A DNA stretch of 64,000 nt, taken from assembly GCA_017612805.1 (NCBI GenBank), contig JAGAFD010000010.1, positions 1 to 64,000 on the forward strand. The letters are read 5' to 3'. The stretch's first letter is position 1; each line of letters opens with the position of its first letter. Shown piece after piece: positions 49,077 to 57,880 of the stretch. Made by a program: the position numbers and the translations under genes. The notes beneath the pieces are model-generated. The model was not told where the DNA came from and did no database searches. It worked only from the letters and a program-made list of their open reading frames with translations. This DNA is from Bacilli bacterium (GTDB lineage Bacteria; Bacillota_I; Bacilli_A; RF39; UBA660).

Positions 49077-51153
49077 ACATAAAATTATTAAGATCTATTT
49101 ATTATTAATTATTTCATTCTTCCTAAGTGAAGTCTTTTTTCGTTTTGTAATGGATTATAAAATTATTGATTGGGCAACATTTAGAATCTTTTTAAGTTTA
49201 AATGTTTTAGCATTAATTTTTGGTTTAATTATTTCATTATTTAACAAAGTATTTGAAAGAATTAGTGTTTTATTTTTAAGTTATGCGGTAGGAATATATG
49301 CTATATGTCAAATTGCATCATTTTTCTATTTAGGCGTTTTCTTATCATTTGGTACGGCTGGACAAGCGGGAGCTATTACCGAATATTTAGGTTTATGGTT
49401 AGCTTCCTTTAAACCCGTTTATTTTACAACTATGATTGGTCCTGTTTTAGTAACAATTTATTATATTGTGGAAATGATTTTAAATCGTAAAGCTAAAATT
49501 GCGGAAAGTTTAATTAAAAAACCAAAGCGCATTACTAAGAAAATGAAATTAGCTTTAGAAGCTGAAGCTAAAAGCTTAAAGAAAACTAAATTAATCGAAA
49601 GAATTGTTTTAGGTAGTTTAATATTAGTATCTTGTGGTTTATTTTATACCACTTTAGTATGTAAGAAAATGCAAAATGAATTACAACTTGAAAACAATGT
49701 TGATTTATTTAGAAATCCAAGTAATCCTAATATTGCGGTTAACCAATTTGGTGCTACAACTTTTGTTATCTTAGATTTAAAAACAACTCTTTTCCCAGTT
49801 AAAGAAGTTTCAGCATCAATCAATTATAAAAATAATAATCAAGTAATTACGGATATGTCACGTATTTTTGATGATACAGCATGGCAAGAATTAAATGATA
49901 ATACGACTAATAAGAATTATAAAACTTTAAATAATTACTTTATGAATCGTAATATTACCCCTAAGAATGAGTACACTGGTATGTTTGAAGGTAAGAATGT
50001 AATCTTCATTATGATGGAATCAGTTAATACGCTTGCTATTAACGAAGAATATTTCCCAAATCTATATAAATTATATAATGAAGGTTATGCTTGGGATAAT
50101 GCATATTCACCAAGAAATGCTTGTTCTACCGGTAATAATGAAATGTCAGGAATGGTAAGTTTATATACCATTTATCGTTCTTGTACTTATAATAATTATA
50201 AAAACAATAAATATTTTGAAAGCGTATTTAATTTATTTAATAATAAAGGTTATTATACAACTTCTTATCATAATTATACTGATGGTTATTATTATCGTTC
50301 AACAATCCATCCAAATATGGGATCAAGTGCTTATTATGGTGTATCTAAATTAAAGATCAAATATAGTGCTGAGTATAAAGAATGGCCAAGTGATATTCTA
50401 TTAATGCAAAAAGCTTCTGATATATTCTTAAATGGTCCAGAAGGTAAACCATTTATGGCATGGATTACCACCGTTACATCACATCAACCATATACAGTAT
50501 CTTCTGAATTTGGTGATAAATATTTAAGTTTATATAAGGATACTAAATTACCAATTGCGGTTCAAAGATATTTATCTAAATTAACTGAAGTTGATAAAGC
50601 AATTGGTGAATTATTAAGAATCCTAGAAGAACACAATCAATTAGATAATACGGTATTAGTTTTATATGCCGACCATTATCCATATGGTATTGCAACCAGT
50701 CAATTGCAAAAAGCATTTGATTATAAATTAGATGTTAACTATGAAATTGATCGTACACCATTTATTATTTATAATCCAAGTATTACCCCAGAAAAGAAAA
50801 CTGAACTTACTAGTTATATGAATATTCTACCAACAGTTGCTAACTTATTTAATCTTGATTATGATCCAAGACTTTATATGGGACAAGATTTATTTAGTGA
50901 AACATTTAATAATCGTTTAGTATTTGCTGATGGTTCATGGCAAACTGAAAAAGGTTTCTATGATGCTACTAAGGGTGTTATTAAATATTATGGTTCAGAA
51001 ACATATACATCTGATGAAATAATTAGTAATAATCAAGAAGTAAAAGATATGATTCGTATGAGTAACTTAGCAGTCACATCTGATTACTTTAATTATCTTG
51101 ATAAAGGTTTAAAGAAATATCAAAACGTTACAAATAATTCCCAAGAACAATAG
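49060..51153 (+). CDS. LtaS-like sulfatase-fold membrane phosphoglycerol transferase
   Basis: This protein of about 697 residues has five N-terminal membrane helices over about the first 200 residues, then an extracellular sulfatase-fold domain. NVIFIMMESVNTLAI supplies a metal ligand, ACSTGNNEMSGMVSLY the catalytic Thr, MAWITTVTSHQPY and VLVLYADHYPYG further metal ligands. This matches LtaS-type enzymes that build lipoteichoic or related glycerolphosphate polymers. GTG 49060 (GGAG upstream) is preferred to GTG 49045; the N-terminus overlaps the end of rnhB. Confidence 0.85.
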   Translation: MKFLNKHKIIKIYLLLIISFFLSEVFFRFVMDYKIIDWATFRIFLSLNVLALIFGLIISLFNKVFERISVLFLSYAVGIYAICQIASFFYLGVFLSFGTAGQAGAITEYLGLWLASFKPVYFTTMIGPVLVTIYYIVEMILNRKAKIAESLIKKPKRITKKMKLALEAEAKSLKKTKLIERIVLGSLILVSCGLFYTTLVCKKMQNELQLENNVDLFRNPSNPNIAVNQFGATTFVILDLKTTLFPVKEVSASINYKNNNQVITDMSRIFDDTAWQELNDNTTNKNYKTLNNYFMNRNITPKNEYTGMFEGKNVIFIMMESVNTLAINEEYFPNLYKLYNEGYAWDNAYSPRNACSTGNNEMSGMVSLYTIYRSCTYNNYKNNKYFESVFNLFNNKGYYTTSYHNYTDGYYYRSTIHPNMGSSAYYGVSKLKIKYSAEYKEWPSDILLMQKASDIFLNGPEGKPFMAWITTVTSHQPYTVSSEFGDKYLSLYKDTKLPIAVQRYLSKLTEVDKAIGELLRILEEHNQLDNTVLVLYADHYPYGIATSQLQKAFDYKLDVNYEIDRTPFIIYNPSITPEKKTELTSYMNILPTVANLFNLDYDPRLYMGQDLFSETFNNRLVFADGSWQTEKGFYDATKGVIKYYGSETYTSDEIISNNQEVKDMIRMSNLAVTSDYFNYLDKGLKKYQNVTNNSQEQ

Positions 51154-51166
51154 TTAGGAGAATGAT

Positions 51167-53191
51167 ATGAAGAACTTAGTAATCGTGGAGTCCCCAAGTA
51201 AATGTCGTCCAATTGAAAAATATTTAGGTAGTAGCTATACGGTTTTATCTAGTAAAGGACATATTAGAGATTTAGCTACTACTGGTAAATATGGACTAGG
51301 GGTTGATATCGAAAACGATTTTAAACCCAATTATGTTGCTATTAAAGGCAAAAATAAAATTATTAGTGATTTAAAAAAAGCAGTTAAAAGTAGTGATTTT
51401 GTTTATCTAGCAACCGACCCTGACCGTGAAGGAGAGGCTATTAGTTGGCATTTAAAAGATACGCTTGATATTCCTGATAATAAATATAAACGTATTACTT
51501 TTAATGAAATTACTAAAAATGTTGTTAATAATGCGATTAATGAAGCTCGTGATATCGATTATAGTTTAGTTAAGAGTCAAGAAACAAGAAGAATTTTAGA
51601 TCGTATTATTGGTTTTAGATTATCAAAATTAATGCAAGTTAAAACTGGTGGTAAATCAGCTGGTCGTGTTCAAAGTGTTGCTTTAAAACTAATTGTTGAT
51701 CGTGAACGCGAAATCGAAGCTTTTATTCCCGAAGAATATTATACAATTACCGCTAATTTCAGTGATTTTAGCGCTGATTTATTCAAATATCATGGTAATA
51801 AAATTGAAGTTAAAACGGAAAGTGAAGCTAATGATATAATTGATAGTTTAAAGAAAGCATTCACGATTGAATCAGTTGAAACTAAAGATAAAAAGATTGC
51901 ATCAAAACCAGTCTTTAAAACGTCTACATTACAACGAGATGCATCTAGTAAATATAATTTCAGTGCATCAAAAACAATGCAAATTGCCCAAAAATTATAT
52001 GAAGGTATTGATTTAGGTGACGATGTTGTCGGTTTGATTACTTATATGCGTACTGATAGTGAACGTTTAAGTGCGGAATTTATCGATGCAACCTTCCAAT
52101 TTATTAAAGATAAATATGGTGAAGCATATGTTGGTTATGTTAAAAAACCAAAGAAGACTGAAAATGTTCAAGATGCCCATGAAGGTATTAGACCAACATC
52201 AATTTTAAGAACACCTGAATCGGTTAAAATGTATTTATCAAATGATGAATATAAATTATATAGTTTAATTTATAATCGTGCACTTGCTTCATTAATGGCT
52301 GATCAAGTACTTGCTAGTACAACCGTTTTATTAGAAAATAATGGATATTTATTTAAAGCTACTGGATCAACACCAAAGTTTAGTGGCTATAAAGAAGTTT
52401 ATTCAGATTATGAAGAAGAAACTGATAAATCACTTCCAGATTTTTCTAAATATAAAAGTGATGTTTTAGTATCAGAAAGTATCGAGAAAGAACAACACTT
52501 TACTAAACCAGAACCAAGATATACGGAAGCTAGTTTAATTAAAGAAATGGAATCTTTAGGAATTGGTCGTCCATCAACTTATGCAACTATCGTAAGAACT
52601 ATTGTCGATCGTGGTTATGTAACCATTATGGAAAAGAAATTCTATCCAACGGAAATTGGTATTTTGACTACGGATAAGTTACAAGAATTTTTTAGTAATA
52701 TTATTAATGTTGAATATACTGCTAATATGGAGACGGACCTTGATTTAATTGCGGTTGATAAATGTGATAATATTGAACTATTAAAGAAATTCTACAATGA
52801 TTTTAGTTCATGTGTTGATACGGCGTATCAAGAAATGGAAAAGAAAGAACCAGAAAAAACTGGTGAAGTATGTCCGGAATGTGGTTCTGACTTAGTAATT
52901 CGTAAAAGTAAATATGGTGAATTTATTGCGTGCAGTAATTATCCAACGTGTAAATATATTAAACCTGAAGAAACCAAGGTTGAAGAAATTATGGACTGTC
53001 CTAAATGTGATGGTAAAATTGTTGCTAAAAAAACGCGTCGTGGCAAAGTATTTTATGGTTGCACTAATTATCCTAAATGCGACTTTGCATCATGGGATGA
53101 ACCAACTAGTGAAGTATGTCCGGAATGCGGTACTAATTTAGTAATTAAAAAAGGCGAAAAAGTTTGTCCTAATTGTAAGAAAGAAAAATAA
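51167..53191 (+). CDS. topA: DNA topoisomerase I
   Basis: This 674-residue type IA topoisomerase relaxes negative supercoils. The N-terminal TOPRIM domain starts LVIVESPSKCRPIEKYLGSS and has LATDPDREGEAISWHL. GLITYMRTDSERLS holds the catalytic Tyr near residue 293. The C-terminus has two complete four-cysteine zinc ribbons (CPECGSDLVIRKSKYGEFIAC, CPKCDGKIVAKKTRRGKVFYGC) and a final short one (CPECGTNLVIKKGEKVCPNC). AGGAG lies before the ATG. A terminator follows. Confidence 0.96.
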   Translation: MKNLVIVESPSKCRPIEKYLGSSYTVLSSKGHIRDLATTGKYGLGVDIENDFKPNYVAIKGKNKIISDLKKAVKSSDFVYLATDPDREGEAISWHLKDTLDIPDNKYKRITFNEITKNVVNNAINEARDIDYSLVKSQETRRILDRIIGFRLSKLMQVKTGGKSAGRVQSVALKLIVDREREIEAFIPEEYYTITANFSDFSADLFKYHGNKIEVKTESEANDIIDSLKKAFTIESVETKDKKIASKPVFKTSTLQRDASSKYNFSASKTMQIAQKLYEGIDLGDDVVGLITYMRTDSERLSAEFIDATFQFIKDKYGEAYVGYVKKPKKTENVQDAHEGIRPTSILRTPESVKMYLSNDEYKLYSLIYNRALASLMADQVLASTTVLLENNGYLFKATGSTPKFSGYKEVYSDYEEETDKSLPDFSKYKSDVLVSESIEKEQHFTKPEPRYTEASLIKEMESLGIGRPSTYATIVRTIVDRGYVTIMEKKFYPTEIGILTTDKLQEFFSNIINVEYTANMETDLDLIAVDKCDNIELLKKFYNDFSSCVDTAYQEMEKKEPEKTGEVCPECGSDLVIRKSKYGEFIACSNYPTCKYIKPEETKVEEIMDCPKCDGKIVAKKTRRGKVFYGCTNYPKCDFASWDEPTSEVCPECGTNLVIKKGEKVCPNCKKEK

Positions 53192-53206
53192 TTCTTTCTT
53201 TTTTTA
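53177..53206 (+). terminator. Terminator after topA
   Basis: AAGAAAGAA (53177-53185) and TTCTTTCTT (53192-53200), followed by T residues, over the stop codon. Confidence 0.75.
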
Positions 53207-53254
53207 TGACTTAATTGTATAATACACTTGGAATTAAAAACGAGGTGATTTAGC

Positions 53255-53911
53255 ATGAAAAACATTATGGTAAATTATAAAGCTATTAAATCATTTTTTC
53301 GCAAAAGTATTAAAGAAGGTTATGCTGTAGAAGCTAAATCGCTTTTTCAAAATGAATTATTCTTTTCTAAAGTAGTAAGTGAAATTCAATCTTTTTATGA
53401 AAAAGAGATGGAACCAAAATTAGAAAAATTTTTAGAAAAATATCCTGAATATGAATTTTTATTTATTAATGGATATCGTAATACTGCTTATCGCATGCGT
53501 AAAAACTTTTATGTATGGTTAGACCAAAATAAAGATGGTTCGCAAGGATATTTATTAGTTGATTCTAAAACCGGTAAGATTATTAGTAATAATGTTGATA
53601 AAGATGGAAGATTAGATATTAATAATATTGAAACCTTACCAAGTGATTTTTGTGATTATGAAGATATAAAAAGAGTAATGTTAAATCATCAAATTGATTT
53701 TGAATTAGGGTTAATTATTATTCAAAAAGCATATAAAAATATTTTACAAAAAGATTTATCTACAGCAACTATTATGAATAATGATATCATTCGTTATTAT
53801 GAAGATTTATTGAGATATAATGATACTAATAAGCAATTTGAACAAATTAATACTAAAACTAATTTTATTAATGACGATCATTTAGTATTACATATTATCA
53901 ATCGAGGTTAA
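53255..53911 (+). CDS. Hypothetical protein, 218 aa
   Basis: It starts at ATG 53255 behind GAGGTGATTTAGC. The protein is soluble and mostly helical. KFLEKYPEYEFLFINGYRNT and RKNFYVWLDQNKDGSQGYLL are notable, the latter including a DQNKDGS stretch that resembles an EF-hand-type loop but is isolated. No family is recognised. It ends 2 nt before the metalloprotease-like gene, with which it is probably co-transcribed. Confidence 0.65.
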   Translation: MKNIMVNYKAIKSFFRKSIKEGYAVEAKSLFQNELFFSKVVSEIQSFYEKEMEPKLEKFLEKYPEYEFLFINGYRNTAYRMRKNFYVWLDQNKDGSQGYLLVDSKTGKIISNNVDKDGRLDINNIETLPSDFCDYEDIKRVMLNHQIDFELGLIIIQKAYKNILQKDLSTATIMNNDIIRYYEDLLRYNDTNKQFEQINTKTNFINDDHLVLHIINRG

Positions 53912-53913
53912 AG

Positions 53914-54546
53914 ATGATAATTAATTTTAATGATAATGATATTACGGTAAATATTATCCGTAAAAATAATAAGAATGTTTATTTTCGTTTTAAAGATGCT
54001 AATACATTAGAAATAACTTGTCACTATTTAGTAACGGATCATGAAATTAAATCCTTGATAAAAAAGAATGAGAAAAGCTTAATTAAACTATATCAAAAAA
54101 CGGTTAATAAGATTAAAAAACATGAAGTATTTACGATTTTAGGAACCCCTTATACAATAATTATTGATGAGTCTTTAAAGAATGTTGAGATGGATATTGA
54201 TTATATTAAAACCCCATCAATGGATAAATTAAATAAATATACTAAAGCTTTATGTAAGGATGTATTTCAAACCGAAATTAATAAATATTCAAATATTATT
54301 CCTGGAATTCCTAAGTTTAGTTTAAAAATTAGGAAGATGACTACCCGTTGGGGAGTTTGTAATCCTAAATTAAAAACGATTACTTTAAATAGTGATTTAA
54401 TTTATTATAAAAGAACTTTAATTGATTATGTTATTGTTCATGAAATGTGTCATTTCTTTGAAGCTAATCATTCCAAGAAATTTTGGGAACATGTATCAAA
54501 GTATTATCCTAATTATAAAGAAGCTCGTAAAGAATTAAGAAATTAA
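53914..54546 (+). CDS. YgjP-like metal-dependent hydrolase (DUF45)
   Basis: This 210-residue protein has the zinc motif IVHEMCHFFEANHSKKFWEH (HExxH with a third His), and IRKMTTRWGVCNPKLKTITL upstream, both typical of the YgjP/DUF45 family of M48-related metalloproteins. The physiological substrate is not known. It ends at a terminator that overlaps the stop codon. Confidence 0.85.
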   Translation: MIINFNDNDITVNIIRKNNKNVYFRFKDANTLEITCHYLVTDHEIKSLIKKNEKSLIKLYQKTVNKIKKHEVFTILGTPYTIIIDESLKNVEMDIDYIKTPSMDKLNKYTKALCKDVFQTEINKYSNIIPGIPKFSLKIRKMTTRWGVCNPKLKTITLNSDLIYYKRTLIDYVIVHEMCHFFEANHSKKFWEHVSKYYPNYKEARKELRN

Positions 54547-54566
54547 TTATAATTAATTTCTTTTTT
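54539..54566 (+). terminator. Terminator after the YgjP-like gene
   Basis: GAAATTAATT (54539-54548) and AATTAATTTC (54551-54560), followed by six T residues. Confidence 0.7.
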
Positions 54567-54598
54567 ATGTTAAAATAAAGATAGAAAAGAGGCGCCTT

Positions 54599-55342
54599 AT
54601 GGAAGTTATTACATCATTAAGTAATGAAAAAGTTATTAATTGGACTAAGCTTCAACAAAAGAAATATCGTGATTTAGAAAATTTATTTATTGTTGAAGGT
54701 AATCATTTAGTTATGGAAGCCCTAAAAGCTAATTGCGTTAAAGAACTTATTTGTGAAGAAGATAAGTTAATGCCAATTAAAATTCCAATAAATTATGTTA
54801 CTAAAGAAGTATTAAATAAAATATCAACATTACCAAGTCCTCCGGATGTAATGGCAGTATGTGAAAAAATTCCGGAGCGAGATTTTGGTAATCGCCTTTT
54901 ATTAATTGATGAACTACAAGATCCAGGTAACTTAGGTACCATTATTCGTAGTGCGGTAGCTTTTAATATTGATACAATTGTTCTTGGAAAGAACAGTGTT
55001 GATCGCTATAATGAAAAAGTTATTCGTGCTTCGGAAGGAATGTTTTTTCATATTAATGTAATATCCCGTGACCTAACTGAATTTATTCCATTATTAAAAT
55101 CAAATGAATATCAAGTGTTAGGTACTAATGTTAAATATGGAACGGATTTAAAAGATATTCATTTACGTAATAAATTTGCATTTATCATTGGTAATGAAGG
55201 TGCTGGAGTTAAAGATGATTTACTAGATTTATGTGATGATTATATTTATATTCCAATGAATGAGGCTTGTGAATCATTAAATGCTGGGGTTGCTGCAGGT
55301 ATTATTCTTTATGAATTAAATAACCATTATTTTGGGAGTTAA
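54599..55342 (+). CDS. TrmH/SpoU-family RNA 2'-O-methyltransferase
   Basis: This 247-residue enzyme would methylate a ribose in tRNA or 23S rRNA using SAM. The N-terminal substrate-binding part has LENLFIVEGNHLVMEALKA. The SPOUT domain has LLIDELQDPGNLGTIIRSAV (motif 1), FAFIIGNEGAGV (motif 2) and IPMNEACESLNAGVAAGIIL (motif 3). The exact RNA target cannot be read. GAGGCGCC lies upstream. It heads an operon with rimM and trmD. Confidence 0.9.
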   Translation: MEVITSLSNEKVINWTKLQQKKYRDLENLFIVEGNHLVMEALKANCVKELICEEDKLMPIKIPINYVTKEVLNKISTLPSPPDVMAVCEKIPERDFGNRLLLIDELQDPGNLGTIIRSAVAFNIDTIVLGKNSVDRYNEKVIRASEGMFFHINVISRDLTEFIPLLKSNEYQVLGTNVKYGTDLKDIHLRNKFAFIIGNEGAGVKDDLLDLCDDYIYIPMNEACESLNAGVAAGIILYELNNHYFGS

Positions 55343-55344
55343 AT

Positions 55345-55830
55345 ATGAATAAGATATGTATTGGTAAATTAGTTAATACTCATGGTATTAAAGGGGAGGT
55401 TAGAATTATTAGTGATCTTCCCAATAAAGATATATTATTTAAAATTGGCAATCATTTATTTATTGATAATGATGACTTAGTTATTAAAACGTATCGCGTT
55501 CATAAAAACTATGACATGGTATCTTTTAATGGGATAGATGATATTAATGCAGTATTAAAATATAAAAATAAGCCTGTTTATTTAAATCGTGATGACTTAA
55601 ATATTAGTGATAATGAGTATTTAATTACTGACTTAATTGGGTTAGATATTATCTTTAATGATGATTTTTGTGGAAAAATTGAAGATTATATGTATAATAG
55701 TAGTAATTATTTATTAGTTATAAATAATAATTCAAAAAAATACTATATTCCGCTAAATGATTATTTTGTTAAAAAAGTTTCATTAGCAGAAAAGAAAGTG
55801 TATGTTGAGAATATAAAGGATTTGATTTAA
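55345..55830 (+). CDS. rimM: 16S rRNA maturation factor RimM
   Basis: This 161-residue protein starts ICIGKLVNTHGIKGEVRIIS, the conserved RimM N-terminus, and ends with a PRC barrel-like half (DLIGLDIIFNDDFCGKIEDY, YYIPLNDYFVKKVSLAEKKV). It helps 30S assembly. It lies 2 nt after the methyltransferase gene and directly abuts trmD, the usual rimM-trmD arrangement. Neither rpsP before it nor rplS after trmD is found here. Confidence 0.93.
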   Translation: MNKICIGKLVNTHGIKGEVRIISDLPNKDILFKIGNHLFIDNDDLVIKTYRVHKNYDMVSFNGIDDINAVLKYKNKPVYLNRDDLNISDNEYLITDLIGLDIIFNDDFCGKIEDYMYNSSNYLLVINNNSKKYYIPLNDYFVKKVSLAEKKVYVENIKDLI

Positions 55831-56496
55831 ATGAAAATTGATATTTTAACATTATTTCCTGATATGTTTAATGGTTTTATAACTGAATCAATTATTAAAA
55901 GAGCCATTGATAATAAACATGTAGAAGTTAATTTTATTAATTTTAGAGATTATACTAATGATCCTCATGGTAAAGTTGATGATACCCCATATGGTGGTGG
56001 AGCGGGAATGGTTTTAGCATGTCAACCAATTTTTGATTGTGTTAAAGCAATTAAAACTCCCGAATCAAAAGTTATTTTATTAACCCCTTCGGGAGTACCA
56101 TACAAACAAAAAATGGCTTATGATTTATCAAAAGAAAGTCATTTAATAATTATTTGTGGTCATTATGAAGGTTTTGATGATCGTATTGAATCAATTTGTG
56201 ATTATTTAATATCAATTGGCGATTATGTTTTAACGGGTGGAGAAGTACCAGCAATGGTTTTAGCTGATTCGATTATTCGTTTAATTCCTGGCGTTATTAA
56301 TGAACGTAGTCACTTAGAAGATTCATTTAATGAAAACTATTTATTAGATTATCCAACATTCACTAAACCAGCAGAATATGAGGGTTTAAAAGTACCAGAT
56401 GTATTAATATCTGGGGATCATCAAAAAATTGATGAATGGCGTTATAATGAAGCCGTAAAAAGAACAAAAGAACGTCGTCCTGATTTGTTAAAGTAG
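55831..56496 (+). CDS. trmD: tRNA (guanine-37-N1)-methyltransferase
   Basis: This 221-residue SPOUT enzyme modifies G37 of tRNA. IDILTLFPDMFNGFITESII, DDTPYGGGAGMVL, IIICGHYEGFDDRIESI and SIGDYVLTGGEVPAMVLADS are the conserved TrmD motifs; RRPDLL is near the C-terminus. The start codon directly follows the rimM stop. Confidence 0.96.
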   Translation: MKIDILTLFPDMFNGFITESIIKRAIDNKHVEVNFINFRDYTNDPHGKVDDTPYGGGAGMVLACQPIFDCVKAIKTPESKVILLTPSGVPYKQKMAYDLSKESHLIIICGHYEGFDDRIESICDYLISIGDYVLTGGEVPAMVLADSIIRLIPGVINERSHLEDSFNENYLLDYPTFTKPAEYEGLKVPDVLISGDHQKIDEWRYNEAVKRTKERRPDLLK

Positions 56497-56503
56497 GTGT
56501 CCT

Positions 56504-56959
56504 ATGGCTAATTATTTAATCAGAAAAAATAATGATAATAATATCATTTTAAAACAAATAAATTATGAATTTAGTTATGAATTAAATCCTAAAATGAAAG
56601 ATACTTCTACCATCAAGATTTGTAAGATTAATATCTTTAATAAGAGTATGATTGATGATTTGGTAACCAAAAAGATTTTAGAAAAATATCAACAAATATT
56701 CAAGATGGTTTATCTATATACTAGCGATAATAATGCATCTGGTGATGATGCCATTATGTGTTTAGGGGAAATTGAAAAACTTGAAAGTATTATTAGAAAT
56801 AAGTATCAAAAATATTTATCGATTGAAAAATATAAATATTTCATGCATGAGTTATATGCCCTTGGAGCAGCAGTTAATAAAAAAGCAATTATGAATCGTA
56901 TTAATAATACTTTTATGTATGATGAAGAATTAGAAGAAGAAAAACATCATACGATGTAG
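56504..56959 (+). CDS. Hypothetical protein, 151 aa
   Basis: The gene starts 7 nt after trmD with GTAGGTG upstream and appears co-transcribed. The protein is helical: MIDDLVTKKILEKYQQIFKM, then IMCLGEIEKLESIIRNKYQK and KYKYFMHELYALGAAVNKKA. No family is recognised. In many Bacillota rplS occupies this place. Confidence 0.65.
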   Translation: MANYLIRKNNDNNIILKQINYEFSYELNPKMKDTSTIKICKINIFNKSMIDDLVTKKILEKYQQIFKMVYLYTSDNNASGDDAIMCLGEIEKLESIIRNKYQKYLSIEKYKYFMHELYALGAAVNKKAIMNRINNTFMYDEELEEEKHHTM

Positions 56960-56964
56960 AATAA

Positions 56965-57125
56965 TTGATAATTAATATATTTTGTGATATAATGTATTTA
57001 TTGAAGGAAACTTCATACAATAAAAAAGTAGAGCACATAGTTTCGGAGCTGAGTGCCTACCGTTTAGATTGCAGACACTTTAATTTATAGCTTTTGCCAT
57101 AAATTAGGTGCCTTTTATTTTGTAA
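56965..57125 (+). ncRNA. Candidate antisense RNA facing the small toxin-like ORF
   Basis: TTGATA (56965-56970), 17 bp and TATAAT (56988-56993) form a strong promoter with extended TG. The predicted RNA has hairpins at 57028-57060 (GTA, GCAC and AGTT pairing with AGCT, GTGC and TAC) and TAATTTAT/ATAAATTA (57081-57106), then T-rich sequence. It is convergent with the 57204 ORF and overlaps its 3' end. There is no convincing plus-strand ORF. Confidence 0.5.
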
Positions 57126-57262
57126 CAATTATAAGAATAATTGTTAGGAATAAAATGACAATGAAAAGTTTTAATAACTTTACAATAAAAGCCCTTGTTT
57201 TCATATATCATACCTCCTTTCAATAGTAGAATGGAGGTAGGCACCCAGCAACTATATGCTCT
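57030..57262. repeat. Inverted repeats flanking the toxin-like locus
   Basis: AGAGCACATAGTT...GAGTGCCTACC (57030-57061) is matched in inverted orientation by GGTAGGCACCC...AACTATATGCTCT (57235-57262). Both convergent transcripts therefore begin with similar sequence. Confidence 0.55.
57115..57204 (-). CDS. Hydrophobic 29-aa peptide, candidate type I toxin
   Basis: MKTRAFIVKLLKLF followed by IVILFLTIILIIVTK is a basic N-terminus plus one membrane helix, typical of type I toxins. It has a very strong RBS, AAAGGAGGT, on the minus strand and its own promoter (57269-57297). A competing ATG 6 nt upstream gives a non-hydrophobic product and is less likely. No sequence similarity to Fst, Ldr or TxpA is evident, so the type I assignment rests on layout and hydrophobicity. 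Confidence 0.5.
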   Translation of the reverse strand: MKTRAFIVKLLKLFIVILFLTIILIIVTK

Positions 57263-57268
57263 GATTTA

Positions 57269-57297
57269 ATTGTAGCAAATATATGTTTGCAAAACAA
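57269..57297 (-). promoter_or_regulatory. Promoter for the 29-aa peptide
   Basis: On the minus strand TTGTTT (57297-57292), 17 bp and TACAAT (57274-57269). Confidence 0.5.
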
Positions 57298-57300
57298 TAA

Positions 57301-57327
57301 AAATACCTAGAAATTTGGTATTTTTTT
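57301..57327. terminator. Bidirectional terminator
   Basis: AAATACC (57301-57307) and GGTATTT (57317-57323) with T residues on the plus strand and A-rich sequence upstream. It separates the toxin-like locus from the DUF6512-like gene. Confidence 0.6.
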
Positions 57328-57814
57328 AATTTGAAATTCTAAATAAAAAAATTTTTAATGGTTTAATAGTTAAGCATATTTCAATTAATAAAATAATACT
57401 AATTAGAGTATATGCATGAATACTAAAAATACTAGCTTTTAAATTATATAAAACTTTAAAACCAATAAAATAACTTAATAAAATGCTTATATAAAAGATT
57501 AGAATATCATAAACCATATTGGCTTTTTTAAAGATCAATTGATAACCATAGAAAAATAATATTATAAATATTGGTATTAATAATATTTCTATTAAAACGC
57601 TTAAATAATAATTAGGATAATGACCTAAGAGATGCACTTCAACTGGAAGCACTAATAATCTTCCATTAATTCCCATTTTAATATGTTCAAAAGTTGATTC
57701 ATTTGTTGCACTAAATAATCCAACAAGCTTGTTTTTATTCGACCATTCATAAGTAAAATGTAGGAGCGTACCAAATATGGTGCTAAATACAATACTTAAA
57801 TAATTTATTATCAT
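57326..57814 (-). CDS. DUF6512-like membrane protein, 162 aa
   Basis: TIFGTLLHFTYEWSNKNKLV followed by GLFSATNESTFEHIKM fits the DUF6512 group. About five hydrophobic segments cover most of the length. Function unknown. It is the only large chromosomal gene here on the minus strand. Confidence 0.7.
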   Translation of the reverse strand: MIINYLSIVFSTIFGTLLHFTYEWSNKNKLVGLFSATNESTFEHIKMGINGRLLVLPVEVHLLGHYPNYYLSVLIEILLIPIFIILFFYGYQLIFKKANMVYDILIFYISILLSYFIGFKVLYNLKASIFSIHAYTLISIILLIEICLTIKPLKIFLFRISN

Positions 57815-57880
57815 AATAAATATATATTCGCTCTTTTAAAAAATATAATTAATTGTTATAATTTTGATAGGTGGATAGGT

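Noticed and set aside
57030-57262. Insertion sequence with terminal inverted repeats
   Set aside because: There is no transposase and no clear target duplication; the repeats mark the starts of two convergent transcripts instead.
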